Part shown: positions 1 to 8,538 of the stretch, piece by piece
Layout of the letters: each line of letters starts with the position of its first letter
Numbering within the stretch: the first letter of the stretch is position 1
NCBI GenBank assembly: GCA_947459195.1
Contig: CANHCS010000001.1
Location: forward strand, 33,391 to 97,390
Direction of reading: 5' to 3'
Source of the DNA: Sphingobacteriaceae bacterium
GTDB taxonomy: Bacteria > Bacteroidota > Bacteroidia > Sphingobacteriales > Sphingobacteriaceae
Length of the DNA: 64,000 nt
Notes under the pieces: model-generated
Seen by the model: the letters and a program-made list of their open reading frames with translations, nothing else
Database searches by the model: none
What the model was told of the DNA's origin: nothing
Translations under genes and position numbers: made by a program

Positions 1-1
1 C

Positions 2-3000
2 CATCCAAGGGCGCTCAATTTTGCAGGGAATAGAAACGGTACCAGTTATCTGGATGATTTTGAAGCCAGTCGCTCCTTAATAGATTTAAAAAGTGCCATT
101 ACCTGGCAGATTTCGGGCACTCCCCAATTATTCAACATCGATTATAATAGCAATGGGCTGGAGTATGGCTTTAACCGGGCTCGATTGGCTTGGTATAACA
201 TCGATCCTATTTTCTACAACAGAAGCGGCTTGGGTACACCAGAAGATATTAAACTCAATGCTAACGAATTATCGAATCATTACAGCAGAGAGGTGCTGGA
301 GCGGGAAGTATTCCCTTTTAAGGATTCACCAACCGGTCAGCCTTTGTTTTTGAATACCCTCAATATGGCCTTTTACCCAAACATTAGGGGCCCCTATAAC
401 TTTACTACCACCGGGATTGATCCGAACGGTAATTTATTAGATCCCAAAAAGCGCTGGGGTGGTATGTTCAGACGAATAGATAATAATGATTTTGAAGCCC
501 TGAATATTGAATTCATTGAATTGTGGATGCTGGATCCTTTCATCTATAAACCCAATTCACAAGGAGGTGATCTGTATTTTAATCTTGGAAATATATCGGA
601 GGATATCCTGAAAGATGGAAGAAAATCTCTGGAAAATGGCTTGCCTACCGATGGAGATATCAATAAGACAGAACCCACCATTTGGGGGAAGGTGCCCAAA
701 CTGCAACCGGTTATACAGGCATTTGATAATAATCCGGATGCCAGAAAATTACAAGATATCGGGATCGACGGATTGAGTACCGAGGAAGAGAAAAATCCGG
801 CTGCCTTTGATGGCTTTGTGAGTAAAGTAACTCCGCTGCTCAATGCTACTGCCGCTGCTGCCATCGGCCAAGATCCTGCTACTGATGATTATCAATATTT
901 TAGAGGAAATCAATTTACAGACCCGAGCACCCCAATATTAAAGCGTTATGAACGTTTCAATGGTACCGAAGGGAACTCGAAAACACCTGCTCAATCGCTT
1001 GCCGAAACCGGACTCGAGAATACAGCTGCTACTCCCTTGCCAGATGGAGAGGATGTGAACCGGGATAATAATTCCTCTAAAACAGATGAATATTTTGAGT
1101 ATAAATTGTCTATCAGGCCACAAGATCTGGAAATAGGTAAAAACCACATCACCGACATTGTAAAAACTACGGTCAAATTAGCCAATGGCAAACAGGAAAC
1201 CGTTCGCTGGATACAGTTCAGGATTCCGCTCGCAACTGCTTTTGAACCCAAGCCCAACAACCCTCAAGATTTTAAATCGATCAGATTCATGAGGGCCTTT
1301 ATGACCAATTTTGCCGATACTGCTATTTTACGTTTTGCCAAAATGCAATTGGTACGGGGCGAATGGCGGCGTTATAATCCGGAAAAAAATCCGGCCAAGT
1401 CCATTGTAGATCCGAGCATCATCAATCCGGTAGCCGATGATTTTGACCTGGAAGTGAGTGCAGTAAACATTGAAGAAAATGGTAAAAGGAGTCCTATCCC
1501 TTATGTCACGCCACCCGGCATTCTGCGAGAACTCGACTTTAGTGGTTTTAATGGCAATACCCGTCAAAATGAACAATCTTTATCGGTAAGAGTAAAGGGC
1601 CTAAAAGATGGTTATGGACAGGCGGCATTTCGTACTACTTTCAACGATTTCCGTTCTTACCGTCGAATGGAAATGTTTATTCATGCCGAAAGTTCAGCTC
1701 AGGATGCCACGCTAAAAGATAAAGATATCAATGCCTTTATTCGGATCGGTAGTGATAACCAGGATAATTATTACGAGTACAGCATCCCGTTAAAAATTAC
1801 TTCACCCGGTACTTCCGACCCTTCGGCCATTTGGCCTGATCAAAATAGAATGGAAGTATCGCTTATACAGTTACAGGAAGCCAAGGCTGCCAGGAATAAA
1901 GCAATTTTAGATGGCAATTTTCCATCCAGCAGTTTGCCATTTATTTATCCCGTTCCGGGGACAGAAAATACCATTACCGTGATGGGGCAGCCCGATATGA
2001 GTAAGGTGAGGGTGTTTATGTTAGGGGTATTCAATCCACTCAAAAAACCACTCAATCCTCTAGGAGATGATGGTTTAGAGAAATCGATAGAGGTTTGGTT
2101 CAATGAATTGCGTTTAACCGAATTTGATCAGCGTGGTGGCTGGGCTGCCACTGCAAGGATGAACGCTAAACTGGCTGATTTTGCCGATGTGAGTGTTTCG
2201 GGGAGCAGGAGTACCAATGGTTTCGGTTCTCTGGAGCGACGGGTGAGCGAACGCAACAGGAGTGATAACACCCTGTTCGATGTTTCTTCCAGTATTGAGG
2301 CCGGCAAATTATTCCCGCAACGCAGTGGAATTAAAATTCCGATGTTCGTTAATTTCTCCAGCCAGGTAAACACCCCGATGTTTGATCCTCGTTCGCCCGA
2401 CTTGGAGCTGAACAGTGTGTTAAAAAATAGTAACAAGGCCGAGCAGCAGGAGGTTTTAAATGTAGTTCAGGATTATACCACCCGCAAAAGCATCAATTTT
2501 ACCAATGTGCGTAAAATAAAAACCAATCCCGAAAGCAAAGCTCAGCCATGGGATATCGAGAATTGGAGTGCCACTTATGCATTCACCGAATTCCGTCATC
2601 GCGATTTTATCAATGAACAAAATATTCAGAAAACTTACCGGGCAGCATTGGCCTACAATTTTGCCGGTCAGCCTAAAGTCTATACGCCATTCGCCAAGAT
2701 CATTAAAAACAATACACTGGCATTGTTCAAAGACTTTAATTTTAGTTTATTACCTTCTGTTCTCAATTTCCGGATAGATGTGGACCGAATGTACTCGGAA
2801 AATACCTTGAGGAACAACGATCCGAATAATTTTATTCCGCTACAAAACTTCAATAAAAACTTCCAGATGAACCGTATTTATGGGATCAGCTGGAATTTGA
2901 CCAAATCTATGCAGCTGGATTTTAATGCTACCAATTATGCGATCATTGATGAGCCAGATGGACGAATTAATGGTTTGAAACGAGATACGATTTGGCAAAA

Positions 3001-4633
3001 TTTAATGCGGCTGGGCCGAACAACCGATTATGGCCATACCCTCAATTTAACGTATAACCTCCCCATTAATAAACTACCGGGATTAAGTTGGGTAAATATC
3101 ACCACCCGCTATGGAACTACTTTTAATTGGAGAACAGAGCCCTTGGCTACTTTACGTGATCCTGATGTTAATTTAGGGAACAGCATTCAAAACACTAGAG
3201 TAATTCAGGTGAACCCCAGCCTGAATCTTTCTTCTTTCTATAACCAATTCAAATTCATCAGAAAATTAAGTGCTGGCGACCAACAAAATGGTTTCGCTAA
3301 AGCCTTGATCAATGCCCTTACCGGACTCAAAAATATAGGTGGGGCTTATACCAGAACGGAAGGTATTTTTATGCCCGGCTATTTGCCAAATACTACCGCT
3401 TTTGGACAAGATTTTGATGCCAATGCCCCCGGTTGGGATTTCTTATTTGGCAGTCAGCGTGATATTCGGGTAAGAGCAGTCAATAACTCCTGGATTAGTA
3501 ACGATCCACTCCTCAACCAACTTTATGTAAGCGGTTTAAAAGAAGACCTCAATCTGCGAGGTAGTTTAGAAATCATTAAAGATTTAAGGATTGAGTTAAC
3601 GGCACTCAAAAGCCGCAACTTCAATTATGCTACCACTTTTAAATTTGTTCCGCAGTCAAATAGTTTCGAGAACTTGAATCCCATTACCACTGGTGATTAT
3701 AGTATTTCCTTCTTTAGTTTGAAAACAGCCTTTAAAAACAACACAGAGGTGTTTCGTCAATTTGAAGCAAACAGGGCGGTGGTTTCTCAGCGTTTAGGAG
3801 CACTCAACCCCAATTCTGTGGGGCAGTTGGACGGTTATGCCAATGGCTACGGAAAAAATTCGCAAGATGTGGTGATGTCTGCATTCTTGGCAGCCTTCAG
3901 CGGTAAAAGTCCGCAGCAAATTAGCCTTAATTCTTTCCCACGGATTCCGGTACCTAACTGGCGCTTGAATTATAATGGCCTGAACAAAATCCCAATTTTA
4001 AGCGATCTGTTCTCTTCTATTGATATTAACCATACCTACCGTTCGGTTTATAACATCAATGGCTTTAATACTTTAGCCCGCTTTGAAGAAAAAGATGGTT
4101 ATGTCAACATCAAAGATGCAGTGGGCAATTTCTTGCCTCGTTATCAGTTCAATCAGGTAACATTGGTGGAGCAATTTGTTCCTTTTATAGGGCTAGATAT
4201 GCGTTTCAAAAACAACATGACTAGTAATTTTGAATACCGAAAATCCCGAACTATGAGTTTAAGTTTAGCCAACAGTCAACTGGCGCTTCAAACCGACGAT
4301 GCCCTGGTGTTTGGTTTGGGTTATCGGACCACCCAATTCCGTTTCCCCTTTGGCTTGTTCAGCAGCCTTAAAATGAATAATGATTTGAATTTTAAATTAG
4401 ACATCGCCATCAACGACCGTAAAACGGTGATCTACCGTGCCGATGTTGGCGATCCGGAAGTGTCATCAGGAGCGAAAAATATCACTTACCGCCCATCCAT
4501 AGATTATGTTTTGAATCAGCGCTTCAATTTGAGATTATTCTACGATGGCAATATCACCAAACCTTATACTTCCCAAAGTTTCAATACCTCATTTAGTAAT
4601 TTTGGTGCAAGTTTGCGCTTTACCATTCAATAA
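2..4633 (+). CDS. sprA: SprA, T9SS outer-membrane translocon protein (5'-truncated)
   Basis: The frame is open from base 2, so the gene begins before the window; 1543 residues remain of a protein that is usually about 2400. SprA forms the very large outer-membrane beta-barrel through which type IX secretion substrates leave the cell, and it is needed for gliding in motile Bacteroidota. The visible part starts with a YLDDFEAS stretch typical of the family, continues with long SprA repeats rich in aromatic and Asn residues, and ends in a phenylalanine (SLRFTIQ), as barrel proteins often do. Followed by gcvH and a VanZ-like gene, an order often seen in Bacteroidota. A substrate with a T9SS sorting domain lies at 57350-61552, in keeping with an active system. 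The ATG at 185 is internal, not the start. Family assignment is confident; the missing N-terminus cannot be judged. Confidence 0.93.
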   Translation, partial: HPRALNFAGNRNGTSYLDDFEASRSLIDLKSAITWQISGTPQLFNIDYNSNGLEYGFNRARLAWYNIDPIFYNRSGLGTPEDIKLNANELSNHYSREVLEREVFPFKDSPTGQPLFLNTLNMAFYPNIRGPYNFTTTGIDPNGNLLDPKKRWGGMFRRIDNNDFEALNIEFIELWMLDPFIYKPNSQGGDLYFNLGNISEDILKDGRKSLENGLPTDGDINKTEPTIWGKVPKLQPVIQAFDNNPDARKLQDIGIDGLSTEEEKNPAAFDGFVSKVTPLLNATAAAAIGQDPATDDYQYFRGNQFTDPSTPILKRYERFNGTEGNSKTPAQSLAETGLENTAATPLPDGEDVNRDNNSSKTDEYFEYKLSIRPQDLEIGKNHITDIVKTTVKLANGKQETVRWIQFRIPLATAFEPKPNNPQDFKSIRFMRAFMTNFADTAILRFAKMQLVRGEWRRYNPEKNPAKSIVDPSIINPVADDFDLEVSAVNIEENGKRSPIPYVTPPGILRELDFSGFNGNTRQNEQSLSVRVKGLKDGYGQAAFRTTFNDFRSYRRMEMFIHAESSAQDATLKDKDINAFIRIGSDNQDNYYEYSIPLKITSPGTSDPSAIWPDQNRMEVSLIQLQEAKAARNKAILDGNFPSSSLPFIYPVPGTENTITVMGQPDMSKVRVFMLGVFNPLKKPLNPLGDDGLEKSIEVWFNELRLTEFDQRGGWAATARMNAKLADFADVSVSGSRSTNGFGSLERRVSERNRSDNTLFDVSSSIEAGKLFPQRSGIKIPMFVNFSSQVNTPMFDPRSPDLELNSVLKNSNKAEQQEVLNVVQDYTTRKSINFTNVRKIKTNPESKAQPWDIENWSATYAFTEFRHRDFINEQNIQKTYRAALAYNFAGQPKVYTPFAKIIKNNTLALFKDFNFSLLPSVLNFRIDVDRMYSENTLRNNDPNNFIPLQNFNKNFQMNRIYGISWNLTKSMQLDFNATNYAIIDEPDGRINGLKRDTIWQNLMRLGRTTDYGHTLNLTYNLPINKLPGLSWVNITTRYGTTFNWRTEPLATLRDPDVNLGNSIQNTRVIQVNPSLNLSSFYNQFKFIRKLSAGDQQNGFAKALINALTGLKNIGGAYTRTEGIFMPGYLPNTTAFGQDFDANAPGWDFLFGSQRDIRVRAVNNSWISNDPLLNQLYVSGLKEDLNLRGSLEIIKDLRIELTALKSRNFNYATTFKFVPQSNSFENLNPITTGDYSISFFSLKTAFKNNTEVFRQFEANRAVVSQRLGALNPNSVGQLDGYANGYGKNSQDVVMSAFLAAFSGKSPQQISLNSFPRIPVPNWRLNYNGLNKIPILSDLFSSIDINHTYRSVYNINGFNTLARFEEKDGYVNIKDAVGNFLPRYQFNQVTLVEQFVPFIGLDMRFKNNMTSNFEYRKSRTMSLSLANSQLALQTDDALVFGLGYRTTQFRFPFGLFSSLKMNNDLNFKLDIAINDRKTVIYRADVGDPEVSSGAKNITYRPSIDYVLNQRFNLRLFYDGNITKPYTSQSFNTSFSNFGASLRFTIQ

Positions 4634-4637
4634 TAAC

Positions 4638-4669
4638 GTTGCGATTTTAAACAGATTAAGCTATTTTTG
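4638..4669 (+). promoter_or_regulatory. Possible promoter of gcvH
   Basis: TATTTTTG at 4662-4669 fits the Bacteroidota -7 consensus TAnnTTTG. A GTTG at 4638-4641 lies exactly 20 nt upstream in place of the -33 TTTG. Transcription would begin around 4676, so the TTG at 4667 lies upstream of the RNA start and the ATG at 4685 is the better gcvH start. Confidence 0.5.
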
Positions 4670-4684
4670 AGCAAACGAAATTTT

Positions 4685-5065
4685 ATGAACTTCCCATCCG
4701 AACTTAAATATACCACCGACCACGAATGGATCCGTGTGGAAGGCAACCATGCTTTTGTTGGTATCACCGATTTTGCACAAAGAGAATTGGGCGACATCGT
4801 TTACATCGACATCAACACCATTGGTAAAAATGTAGCTAAAGAAGCAGTTTTTGGAACCGTTGAAGCAGTTAAAACCGTATCAGACTTGTTCATGCCAGTG
4901 AGCGGCACCGTGGTTGAATTCAATAAGAAACTGGATACAAATCCCGAATTGGTAAATCAAGATCCTTATGGAGATGGCTGGATGGTAAAAATCGAATTAA
5001 GCGATGTCGCTGAGGCCGGTCAACTGCTTTCTGCTGCCGACTATGCTGCACAAGTAGGAGCTTAA
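4685..5065 (+). CDS. gcvH: Glycine cleavage system H protein
   Basis: GcvH carries the lipoyl arm that shuttles the aminomethyl group between the P, T and L proteins of the glycine cleavage system in the cytoplasm. The 126-residue product has the family's start ([12 protein letters not shown]), the [18 protein letters not shown]-like segment, and the lipoyl-lysine region [13 protein letters not shown], where the Lys of AVKT is the modified residue. Length is normal. The ATG at 4685 is chosen over an in-frame TTG at 4667, which sits inside the predicted -7 box. The stop overlaps the next start (TAATG), so the VanZ-like gene is probably translationally coupled. The T protein gene gcvT is in the same window at 26212 but in a different operon. 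Confidence 0.96.
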   Translation: MNFPSELKYTTDHEWIRVEGNHAFVGITDFAQRELGDIVYIDINTIGKNVAKEAVFGTVEAVKTVSDLFMPVSGTVVEFNKKLDTNPELVNQDPYGDGWMVKIELSDVAEAGQLLSAADYAAQVGA

Positions 5066-5460
5066 TGCTGAAAACACTCCGATATCAATACCTGGCCATT
5101 ATCTGGGCTTTGCTGATATTGATTTTGTGTAATTTGCCTGCTCAGGACCTGCCCGACTCGAGTAGATTTTTCGAAGGCTTTGATAAGCTGGCTCATACCG
5201 GCTTTTTCTTTGTCCTTACGGTGCTCTTGTTTTATGGTAAAATCAGCCAGCAGAACAGTTATAGCTATCGATTATTAACCATCATTAAAATTCTGTTGAT
5301 CAGTTCGGCACTGGGGGCCCTTATCGAGTGGATGCAATGGAAATGGTTCACCTACCGCTCGGCCGAATGGTGGGATTTCATCTGTGATTTAATCGGCGTG
5401 GGCATGGGTGTGTTCAGCTATGTTTTTCTACATCGCTTCCGATTACAAGAAATGAAGTAG
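5065..5460 (+). CDS. VanZ-like family membrane protein
   Basis: The product of 131 residues has about four hydrophobic segments and the VanZ-family signature: DKLAHTGFFFVLTVLL after the first loop and EWMQWKW...AEWWDFICDLIGVGMG near the C-terminus. VanZ was named from glycopeptide-resistance elements, but most chromosomal relatives, including those next to gcvH in Bacteroidota, have no demonstrated role. It overlaps the gcvH stop by one base (TAATG), suggesting coupled translation. Nothing here indicates antibiotic resistance; the function remains unknown. Confidence 0.85.
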   Translation: MLKTLRYQYLAIIWALLILILCNLPAQDLPDSSRFFEGFDKLAHTGFFFVLTVLLFYGKISQQNSYSYRLLTIIKILLISSALGALIEWMQWKWFTYRSAEWWDFICDLIGVGMGVFSYVFLHRFRLQEMK

Positions 5461-5508
5461 TAAATACGTTAAATTTTACAATACATCCATTTATCGGAAC
5501 GCTCCTTA

Positions 5509-5540
5509 TTTGGATTTAATTTAAATAAGACCTACTTTTG
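5509..5540 (+). promoter_or_regulatory. Promoter of feoAB
   Basis: TTTG at 5509-5512, a 20-nt spacer, and TACTTTTG at 5533-5540 match both boxes of the Bacteroidota housekeeping promoter exactly. The RNA would start near 5547, only a few bases before the first GTG of feoA, so the leader is very short. No convincing Fur or other palindromic operator was seen by eye. Confidence 0.7.
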
Positions 5541-5551
5541 AGATCTAAACT

Positions 5552-5782
5552 GTGAAAAAGGTGAAAACTAAATTATCGCAATTAGCCCCGGGAGAATCTG
5601 GCATCATCAAAGAATTTACTGACCTCGAAATGTCGGTTAAATTAATGGAAATGGGCTGTTTACCAGGCGAAGCCATCCAGGTAGAAAGAATAGCTCCCCT
5701 GGGCGATCCCATTGCGGTAAACATCTCCGGATATCAGTTGAGTCTTCGTAAAAAAGAGGCATCTACCATCATCTTACAATAA
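5552..5782 (+). CDS. feoA: Ferrous iron transport protein A
   Basis: FeoA is a small SH3-like cytoplasmic protein that assists the FeoB ferrous-iron permease. The 76 residues contain the FeoA pattern: an N-terminal LSQLAPGESGII, the MEMGCLPGEAIQVERIAPLGDPIAVNI core and a C-terminal LSLRKKEA. Two in-frame GTG codons (5552 and 5561) could start it; with transcription starting near 5547 the second would leave a slightly longer leader. feoB begins 8 nt after the stop, so the two form an operon. Many Bacteroidota encode a FeoA-FeoB fusion; here they are separate genes. Confidence 0.92.
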   Translation: MKKVKTKLSQLAPGESGIIKEFTDLEMSVKLMEMGCLPGEAIQVERIAPLGDPIAVNISGYQLSLRKKEASTIILQ

Positions 5783-5790
5783 CACATTCC

Positions 5791-7911
5791 GTGAAAACAA
5801 ATTTGAAAGTGGCACTTGTTGGTAATCCCAACACAGGTAAATCGACACTTTTCAATTCTTTAACCGGACTGAATCAAAAAGTTGGCAATTTCCCGGGAGT
5901 TACGGTCGATAAAAAAACCGGACAAAGCAAGCTCAATGACCATCAGGAGGCCATGGTCATCGATTTGCCCGGAGCCTACAGCTTATATCCAAAAAGTAAA
6001 GATGAGGGCATTGTACTCGATGTGTTGGTCGATCCGAGCAACCCGGTTCATCCCGATTTAGTCGTATTTATTGCCGATGCTACCAACCTGAAACGCAATT
6101 TATTGCTTTACACGCAGGTGGCTGATTTGAAGATCCCGGTCATCATTGCCTTGAATATGATGGACCTGGCCAAGCGCTCGGGCTTCCAGATCAAGGTAGA
6201 TGAGCTGTCCGCCAAGTTGGGAGTGAGAATAGTGCCCATCTCTGCTCGTAGTGGAGCAGGCATAGCAGATTTAAAACAAGCCATTGCAGAAGCCGGTACG
6301 ATTCCGCTTCAGGCAGATGTGCTCGACTTGAAAGAATTACTGCCCGACAGCCGTCTCATTGAGGATGTACAGCAAGAATTCTCGCTGAAACAAGCTTATA
6401 CTGCCCTCCAATATCTGCATCATTACCAACACTTATCATTCTTAACTGATTCACAAATTGATGATTTGGCCCAGAGGGCTGAACAGTCTGATTTTAAGTC
6501 GCAACAATTGCAGGCCCGTGAAACCATCGCCCGTTATCAGTTCATTAATGAAACTTTATTCGATACGTTCATCAGCCCCGACAATCCCGTTCAGGAGAGT
6601 TATAGCAATCGGATCGATCATATCTTAACACATAAAATCTGGGGTCTTGCCATTTTTATGGCGGTACTCTTTATCATTTTCCAGTCCATTTATGCCTGGT
6701 CTGAGTACCCGATGAGCCTCATCGAGTCGTTGTTTATTTGGCTGGTGAATGCCGTGCATGATTATTTACCTGCCGGAGCGCTCACCAACCTCTTGGCCGA
6801 TGGTATCCTGGCCGGACTGAGCGGTGTATTGGTATTCATCCCACAAATAGCCATTTTATTTGCTTTTATTGCAGTTTTAGAAGATACGGGCTATATGGCC
6901 CGGGTTACCTTCATGATGGATCGAATCATGAGAAAGGTGGGTTTGAATGGAAAATCGGTAGTGCCCATCATTGGTGGCCTGGCTTGTGCCGTGCCCTCCA
7001 TCATGAGTGCCCGTAACATCGAAAACTGGAAAGACCGCATCATCACCATCATGGTGACCCCCTTGGTCAGCTGCTCGGCCCGCTTGCCCATTTATACTTT
7101 ATTGATTGCCCTTGTAGTGCCCGATGAGCGCCTCTGGGGATTATTCAATTTACAAGGACTGGCCCTCATGGGCATGTACTTGCTCAGCATGCTGAGTGCC
7201 GTTTTGGTGGCCTGGGTCATGAAATACCTCATCAAAGCCCGCGAACGTGGCTATTTCATCATGGAATTGCCGGTATACCGCATGCCCCGCTGGAACAACG
7301 TAGCATTTACCATGTACGAGAAAGTAAAGGCATTTGTGTTGGAGGCGGGCAAGGTAATCATCGCCATCTCAGTAATTTTATGGGTACTGGCTTCCTACGG
7401 ACCTCCGGCTAAATTTAAAGCCATCGATCAGCAGTTTGCATCTCCCGCATATACGGCCAAGTATTCAGTAGAGCAGATTGATCATTTAAAAGCATCCGCC
7501 AAATTAGAGAACTCCTTCGCCGGCATATTAGGCAAGAGCATCGAACCGGTCATTAAACCCCTGGGTTTCGACTGGAAAATCGGAATCGCTCTCATCACTT
7601 CATTTGCTGCCCGCGAAGTTTTTGTGGGTACCATGGCCACACTTTACAGTGTAGAAGGAGATGCCAGCCGTATGGATTCGGTAAAAGAGAAAATGGCATC
7701 TGCCCGAAACCCCGAAACAGGCCAATTGGTATTTACTTTGCCTGTGGCTTTTTCGCTGATGATCTTTTATGCCTACGCCATGCAGTGCATGAGTACGCTG
7801 GCCGTAGTTTATCGCGAAACTAAAAGCTGGAAATGGCCCATTACACAATTCGTTTACATGACGGCCATGGCTTACCTCGCCAGTTTATTGGTGTATCAGT
7901 TTCTGAAATAA
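5791..7911 (+). CDS. feoB: Ferrous iron transporter B
   Basis: FeoB is the inner-membrane permease for Fe(II), with an N-terminal G domain that regulates transport. The 706 residues show G1 GNPNTGKST (about 11-19), G3 DLPG (about 53), G4 NMMD (about 122) and G5 SARSG, a helical spacer, and then the two gate regions with membrane helices from about residue 285 onward, including GLACAVPSIMSAR and SFAAREVFVGTMATLYS. Start is GTG, directly before the G domain as in other FeoB proteins. Second gene of the feoAB operon. The SprT-like gene follows after 15 nt and may be cotranscribed. Confidence 0.97.
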   Translation: MKTNLKVALVGNPNTGKSTLFNSLTGLNQKVGNFPGVTVDKKTGQSKLNDHQEAMVIDLPGAYSLYPKSKDEGIVLDVLVDPSNPVHPDLVVFIADATNLKRNLLLYTQVADLKIPVIIALNMMDLAKRSGFQIKVDELSAKLGVRIVPISARSGAGIADLKQAIAEAGTIPLQADVLDLKELLPDSRLIEDVQQEFSLKQAYTALQYLHHYQHLSFLTDSQIDDLAQRAEQSDFKSQQLQARETIARYQFINETLFDTFISPDNPVQESYSNRIDHILTHKIWGLAIFMAVLFIIFQSIYAWSEYPMSLIESLFIWLVNAVHDYLPAGALTNLLADGILAGLSGVLVFIPQIAILFAFIAVLEDTGYMARVTFMMDRIMRKVGLNGKSVVPIIGGLACAVPSIMSARNIENWKDRIITIMVTPLVSCSARLPIYTLLIALVVPDERLWGLFNLQGLALMGMYLLSMLSAVLVAWVMKYLIKARERGYFIMELPVYRMPRWNNVAFTMYEKVKAFVLEAGKVIIAISVILWVLASYGPPAKFKAIDQQFASPAYTAKYSVEQIDHLKASAKLENSFAGILGKSIEPVIKPLGFDWKIGIALITSFAAREVFVGTMATLYSVEGDASRMDSVKEKMASARNPETGQLVFTLPVAFSLMIFYAYAMQCMSTLAVVYRETKSWKWPITQFVYMTAMAYLASLLVYQFLK

Positions 7912-7926
7912 TCACGATATTCAGTC

Positions 7927-8538
7927 GTGGATAAAATCAAAGTACTCGAACAATACCTCCCAGCTCCCTCAGCGCCCATCATTGCCCGCTGGATCGATCA
8001 TTTTCAGTGCGACTTTAAAATTTCCAGAGCCCGTAACACTAAATATGGCGATTACCGACCGCCACATGCCGGTCAGGGCCATCGCATTTCCATAAATTAT
8101 GATTTAAACCCCTTCGCTTTTTTAGTTACCACCGTACACGAGTTTGCACACTTACTTACCTGGAACGAACATCAGCGAAAAGCAAAACCACATGGATCAG
8201 AATGGAAGGCTAATTTCAAGCGGATGATGCGCCCTTTCTTTGAGCAAGAAGTTTTTCCGGCCGACATCCGCCAAGCCATTGTACGATACCTGGAAAACCC
8301 CGCTGCTTCCAGTTGTGCCGATCCGCATTTATTTAAAACACTCAAAAAATACGACCTGCGTTCAGAGCAGGTAGTCCTGCTCGAAACCTTACCCGCAGGT
8401 TCCGTATTTAAGATCAAAGACGGACGTACCTTCCGCAAAGAAGCCAAAATCAGGAAAAGATTTCGATGTACAGAGCTCGCAAGCGGAAGGTTATACTTGT
8501 TTAATCCGCTGGTAGAAGTCGAATCAATAAGCAAGTAA
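7927..8538 (+). CDS. SprT-like domain zinc metalloprotease-like protein
   Basis: The product has 203 residues with a SprT/Spartan-type core: the zinc-binding helix HEFAHLLTWNEH (about residues 65-76, HExxH) followed about 15 residues later by a histidine in KPHGSEWKANF. Eukaryotic Spartan cuts DNA-protein crosslinks; the bacterial SprT-like proteins are largely uncharacterised, so activity is inferred from the intact motif only. Starts at GTG 15 nt after feoB. The C-terminal 15 bases overlap the convergent E1 gene on the other strand, so there is no room for a terminator between them. Confidence 0.82.
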   Translation: MDKIKVLEQYLPAPSAPIIARWIDHFQCDFKISRARNTKYGDYRPPHAGQGHRISINYDLNPFAFLVTTVHEFAHLLTWNEHQRKAKPHGSEWKANFKRMMRPFFEQEVFPADIRQAIVRYLENPAASSCADPHLFKTLKKYDLRSEQVVLLETLPAGSVFKIKDGRTFRKEAKIRKRFRCTELASGRLYLFNPLVEVESISK